Origin: Flavobacterium panici
Lineage (GTDB): Bacteria; Bacteroidota; Bacteroidia; Flavobacteriales; Flavobacteriaceae
Reading direction: 5' to 3'
Assembly: GCF_903819335.1 (NCBI RefSeq)
Contig: NZ_CAIJDE010000063.1
Span: forward strand, 124,001-188,000
DNA length: 64,000 nucleotides
Shown here: one piece after another, positions 61,793-64,000 of the stretch
Layout: each line of letters opens with the position of its first letter
Numbering within the stretch: position 1 is the first letter of the stretch
The notes under the pieces: generated by a model
The model's database searches: none
The model's input: the letters and a program-made list of their open reading frames with translations, nothing else
Told to the model about the DNA's origin: nothing
Made by a program: the position numbers and the translations under genes

Positions 61793-62320
61793 ATGAAATC
61801 AAAATCAATTGCTCTTATCCTTTTATTGTCTCTGTTTTTAACTTCTTGCAATGCTGTAGATGATTTATTAAGTTTTACTATTTCAAACGAAGCATCGATT
61901 AAAATTAAAAGTACATCGCCGCTTGATTTACCAACAGAAATAGTTACACCAGATGTTACAACCAATTCTTCGGCTGAATTTGAAAACAATAAAACAAAAG
62001 CTAGTTTGGTAAAAGATGTAAAAATCAGATCGCTTAAACTTTCTATTTCTGATCCTTCTGATAAAACTTTTACATTTTTAAAATCGATACACTTATATAT
62101 TTCAACATCAAATTCTGAAGAAATAGAACTGGCGTATCAGGATAATATCAATTCGTCAAGCAATACGATTGATTTAATTTGTACCGATAAAAGACTGGAT
62201 CAATATATTAAGGCAGACAGCTATAAAATTAGAACACAAGTTACGCTTAAAGAAACGCTTACAAAAGATGTAACAGTGAAAGCGGATATGAAATTTAGAG
62301 TTACTGCGGATCCGTTTTAG
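61793..62320 (+). CDS. Hypothetical lipoprotein
   Basis: 175 residues. The lipobox LTSC (C19, MKSKSIALILLLSLFLTSC) is followed by a Ser/Thr-rich extracytoplasmic beta domain (VTPDVTTNSSAEFENNKTKA, FKSIHLYISTSNSEE). I do not recognise the family. It appears to be monocistronic, flanked by repeats. Confidence 0.65.
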   Translation: MKSKSIALILLLSLFLTSCNAVDDLLSFTISNEASIKIKSTSPLDLPTEIVTPDVTTNSSAEFENNKTKASLVKDVKIRSLKLSISDPSDKTFTFLKSIHLYISTSNSEEIELAYQDNINSSSNTIDLICTDKRLDQYIKADSYKIRTQVTLKETLTKDVTVKADMKFRVTADPF

Positions 62321-62432
62321 TCTGAGTTACTAAGATTCTAAGCTTTTTCTTAGAGTATTCGACTAAAAGAATAAGGTTCTAAAATGCTGAGAAAAACTTA
62401 GCATCAGAACCTCAGTATCTTAGTATCTAAAA
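62321..62432. repeat. CTAAGATTCTAAG word repeats
   Basis: CTGAGTTACTAAGATTCTAAG on the left and CTTAGCATCAGAACCTCAG, CTTAGTATCT on the right are imperfect complements, with related words at 30501-30535, 32729-32756 and 53048-53089. It separates two convergent genes (62320 and 62436). Confidence 0.55.
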
Positions 62433-62435
62433 AAA

Positions 62436-63146
62436 TCACTCTTTCGTAACAATAATCGTTGCTCTAAATCCTGCTGCAAGATTGTTCCAATAATCATTTG
62501 TAACTAATTGGCCTTTGTCATCGTAAACCCGGATTTCTGCTGTATTTCCGCCCAAAGAACCAATATTTAGGGCTTCAAAATCTAATTTATTAAAACCTTG
62601 GGTCAGGTTTATTTTTACATCTTTATAGCCAGAATCTAAAAGTATCTGGTCTTTAATCACTACATCATTTGATGAAACTCTGACCAAATCGCCGTCGATT
62701 GCACCAAAATCACGGAATTTAACAATAAAGTATTCCGATTTGGTTTTAAAATCTCCAAGGGAAATATTTGATTTTACCAATGTACCGCGGCCTTCTAATA
62801 ATCCCGCATCTTTTAAAGCTTTATTTAAATCTTTTTCCATTTTTGCCACATATTGATCGCCTGGATTAGCAAAATCATTTTCTGTTGACATGGTAAATTT
62901 ACTTTTCTCTGCGCCAACCTGAAGCTGGGATTTTGGAGTGATACTCGTATTATCAAAAACATTTGGTGTTTTAATACTTGGTATATCGGCAGTTTCTGCT
63001 TGTGGATCTTTAACTTGCGGAATTGGTGTTTTTTTCTTTGTGCTAAACTTAGGTGCCGGAATAGGCTTGAATTTTGTTCCAAATTCAGTTTGTGCTGAAA
63101 CAGTTACAGCAGTAAAAAACAGTATAAAAAATAAGATATGCTTCAT
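62436..63146 (-). CDS. Hypothetical exported protein
   Basis: 236 residues with a signal peptide (ILFFILFFTAVTVSAQ). The mature part starts with a Lys/Pro-rich stretch (FKPIPAPKFSTKKKTPIPQV) and ends in a beta-rich domain (INLTQGFNKLDFEALNIGSL, EIRVYDDKGQLVTNDYWNNL). Family not recognised. A -7-like TATTTTTG lies 60 bases upstream. Confidence 0.65.
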   Translation of the reverse strand: MKHILFFILFFTAVTVSAQTEFGTKFKPIPAPKFSTKKKTPIPQVKDPQAETADIPSIKTPNVFDNTSITPKSQLQVGAEKSKFTMSTENDFANPGDQYVAKMEKDLNKALKDAGLLEGRGTLVKSNISLGDFKTKSEYFIVKFRDFGAIDGDLVRVSSNDVVIKDQILLDSGYKDVKINLTQGFNKLDFEALNIGSLGGNTAEIRVYDDKGQLVTNDYWNNLAAGFRATIIVTKE

Positions 63147-63450
63147 TGAAAAGTGGTTATCGAATTAGCTTTATATTTTTTTATTAGCACTCAAGTCTAG
63201 CATCGCAAAAATAGCATAAATAAGTTTGGTGCGACAACTTTAAGACTATTATAACAATATATTAGGCTAATTTTTGGAATCAAAAAACCTGCCAAAAATT
63301 TTAAAATAAATTCTCAATATTAAAATTTCAAATTCCAAACGGATCTTGATTATGCGTTAATTTTTTCTTTAAACCTACACATCACTTTGATAGTTAACAA
63401 CTTATTATTAACTTCAAGATCTCAATTTATTTTATCAAAATTTTATAAAG
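63147..63450. other. 304-base divergent intergenic region
   Basis: It holds a likely minus-strand -7 element (TATTTTTG, 63206-63213) for the gene at 62436-63146 and an isolated TTAGCACTC (63184-63192) that equals one half of the CIRCE heat-shock operator, with no second half. The remainder is AT-rich with no further structure seen. Confidence 0.6.
63206..63213 (-). promoter_or_regulatory. Putative -7 element
   Basis: TATTTTTG on the minus strand, about 60 bases before the start at 63146. Confidence 0.4.
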
Positions 63451-64000
63451 ATGGATTATATCGACTATTATAAAACCTTAGATGTTACAAAATCGGCAAC
63501 TGAAGCCGAGATTAAAAAAGCATATCGAAAACTGGCCAGAAAATATCATCCAGACTTGAATCCGAATGATAAGGAAGCGGAGAAAAAATTCAAGGAAATC
63601 AATGAAGCAAACGAAGTTTTAAGCAATCCTGAAAATCGTAAAAAATACGATAAATACGGAAAGGACTGGAAACACGCCGATGAGTTTGAAAAAGCGGGTT
63701 ACGATCCAAATCAGCAGCAATATTCGAGACAACAGCAAGGTAATCAAGACTTTTCTGGTTTTGGCGGAGGTGATTTTTCGGGAAGTGATTTCTCAGATTT
63801 CTTTAATTCTATGTACGGTTCTGGGCGAAGCAGTCGCGGTCAGTCTAAATATAGAGGACAGGATTTTAATGCTGAACTGCAATTAGATTTGGCTTCTGCT
63901 TACACTACACACAAACAAAGTTTGACCGTAAATGGTAAAAATATCCGAATTACAATTCCGGCCGGAGTCGAAAACGGTCAGGTTATCAAAATTCCCGGAC
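63451..64000 (+). CDS. DnaJ/CbpA-like J-domain chaperone, 3' end cut off
   Basis: 183 codons are visible. MDYIDYYKTLDVTKSATEAE starts a J domain with HPD in RKYHPDLNPNDKEAE and KYDKYGKDWKHADEF. The Gly/Phe/Ser-rich region (about 95-130) and a first beta domain (LQLDLASAYTTHKQSLTVNG, IRITIPAGVENGQVIKIPG) follow. No zinc-finger CxxCxGxG is visible before the C-terminal domain begins, so it resembles CbpA or a type II DnaJ. It would stimulate DnaK. Confidence 0.9.
   Translation, partial: MDYIDYYKTLDVTKSATEAEIKKAYRKLARKYHPDLNPNDKEAEKKFKEINEANEVLSNPENRKKYDKYGKDWKHADEFEKAGYDPNQQQYSRQQQGNQDFSGFGGGDFSGSDFSDFFNSMYGSGRSSRGQSKYRGQDFNAELQLDLASAYTTHKQSLTVNGKNIRITIPAGVENGQVIKIPG

Noticed and set aside
63184..63192. 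TTAGCACTC, half of a CIRCE heat-shock operator, near the DnaJ-family gene
   Set aside because: The second half (GAGTGCTAA after nine bases) is absent, and the site lies nearer the divergent gene than to the chaperone start.

Overview
The window is chromosomal DNA of a Bacteroidota bacterium, almost certainly Flavobacterium or a close relative. The evidence is the AT-rich composition, the Flavobacteriia-type families (DUF4834, DUF3810, DUF4268, YwqK/MORN, PBP1-LysM), a subtilisin with a type IX secretion (T9SS) C-terminal domain, TAnnTTTG promoter -7 elements and the general lack of Shine-Dalgarno sequences. No rRNA, tRNA, CRISPR array, prophage or intact insertion sequence was seen.

Layout. 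1-6.1 kb: a YfhO-type membrane protein (cut by the window edge), DUF4834, an outer-membrane protein, a GNAT-like protein, small exported proteins and an alpha-oxoamine synthase (sphingolipid or sulfonolipid type). 6.3-12.6 kb: a nitrite/NO island with a NirK-cytochrome c lipoprotein, NirV-like protein, Sco, a polytopic His-rich membrane protein, the Fe-S repair protein Ric, azurin and an Rrf2/NsrR-like regulator. Three copies of one 22-bp inverted repeat lie 39-44 bp upstream of nirK, ric and the rrf2-azurin operon, which suggests one small NO-responsive regulon. 12.7-19.9 kb: NYN-LOTUS protein, FMN-binding glutamate synthase-like protein, a three-member lipoprotein family (one member frameshifted), GH88 and DUF2809. 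19.9-37 kb: mostly housekeeping genes (ABC exporter, rdgB, deaD, pepD, ECF sigma factor, acyltransferase, NUDIX, nitronate monooxygenase-like, subtilase, mnmA) plus a RelE/ParE-type toxin-antitoxin pair. 37-45 kb: an exported protein with PPDK/glucan-water-dikinase-like domains, DUF4956, YwqK, yidC, pyrG.

45.3-52.5 kb is the most unusual part. Five minus-strand genes encode a DUF6734 glycosyltransferase-like protein, a Gly/Ser/Asn-rich protein with a double-glycine leader and a C-terminal GH24-like lysozyme domain, a lipoprotein, a C39-peptidase ABC exporter and an HlyD adaptor. I read this as a peptidase-coupled type I system that exports a muramidase, with the lipoprotein as a candidate immunity or partner protein. 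52.6-64 kb: DUF3820, a NagB-PIG-L fusion, OsmC, two neighbouring LysM proteins, guaA, small exported proteins and the start of a DnaJ-family gene.

The intergenic DNA carries several families of short imperfect palindromic repeats (TTTGCCACGAATTACAC, TTTTGCCACAGATTA, CTCGCAGATTCTGCAG, ACACATAGAAACATAG, TTTGTCATTCCGAGGAACGA, GCACGCAGATGACGC). In two places one palindrome is nested inside another, and there is one perfect 48-bp palindrome. Many of these sit at gene ends and may serve as terminators.
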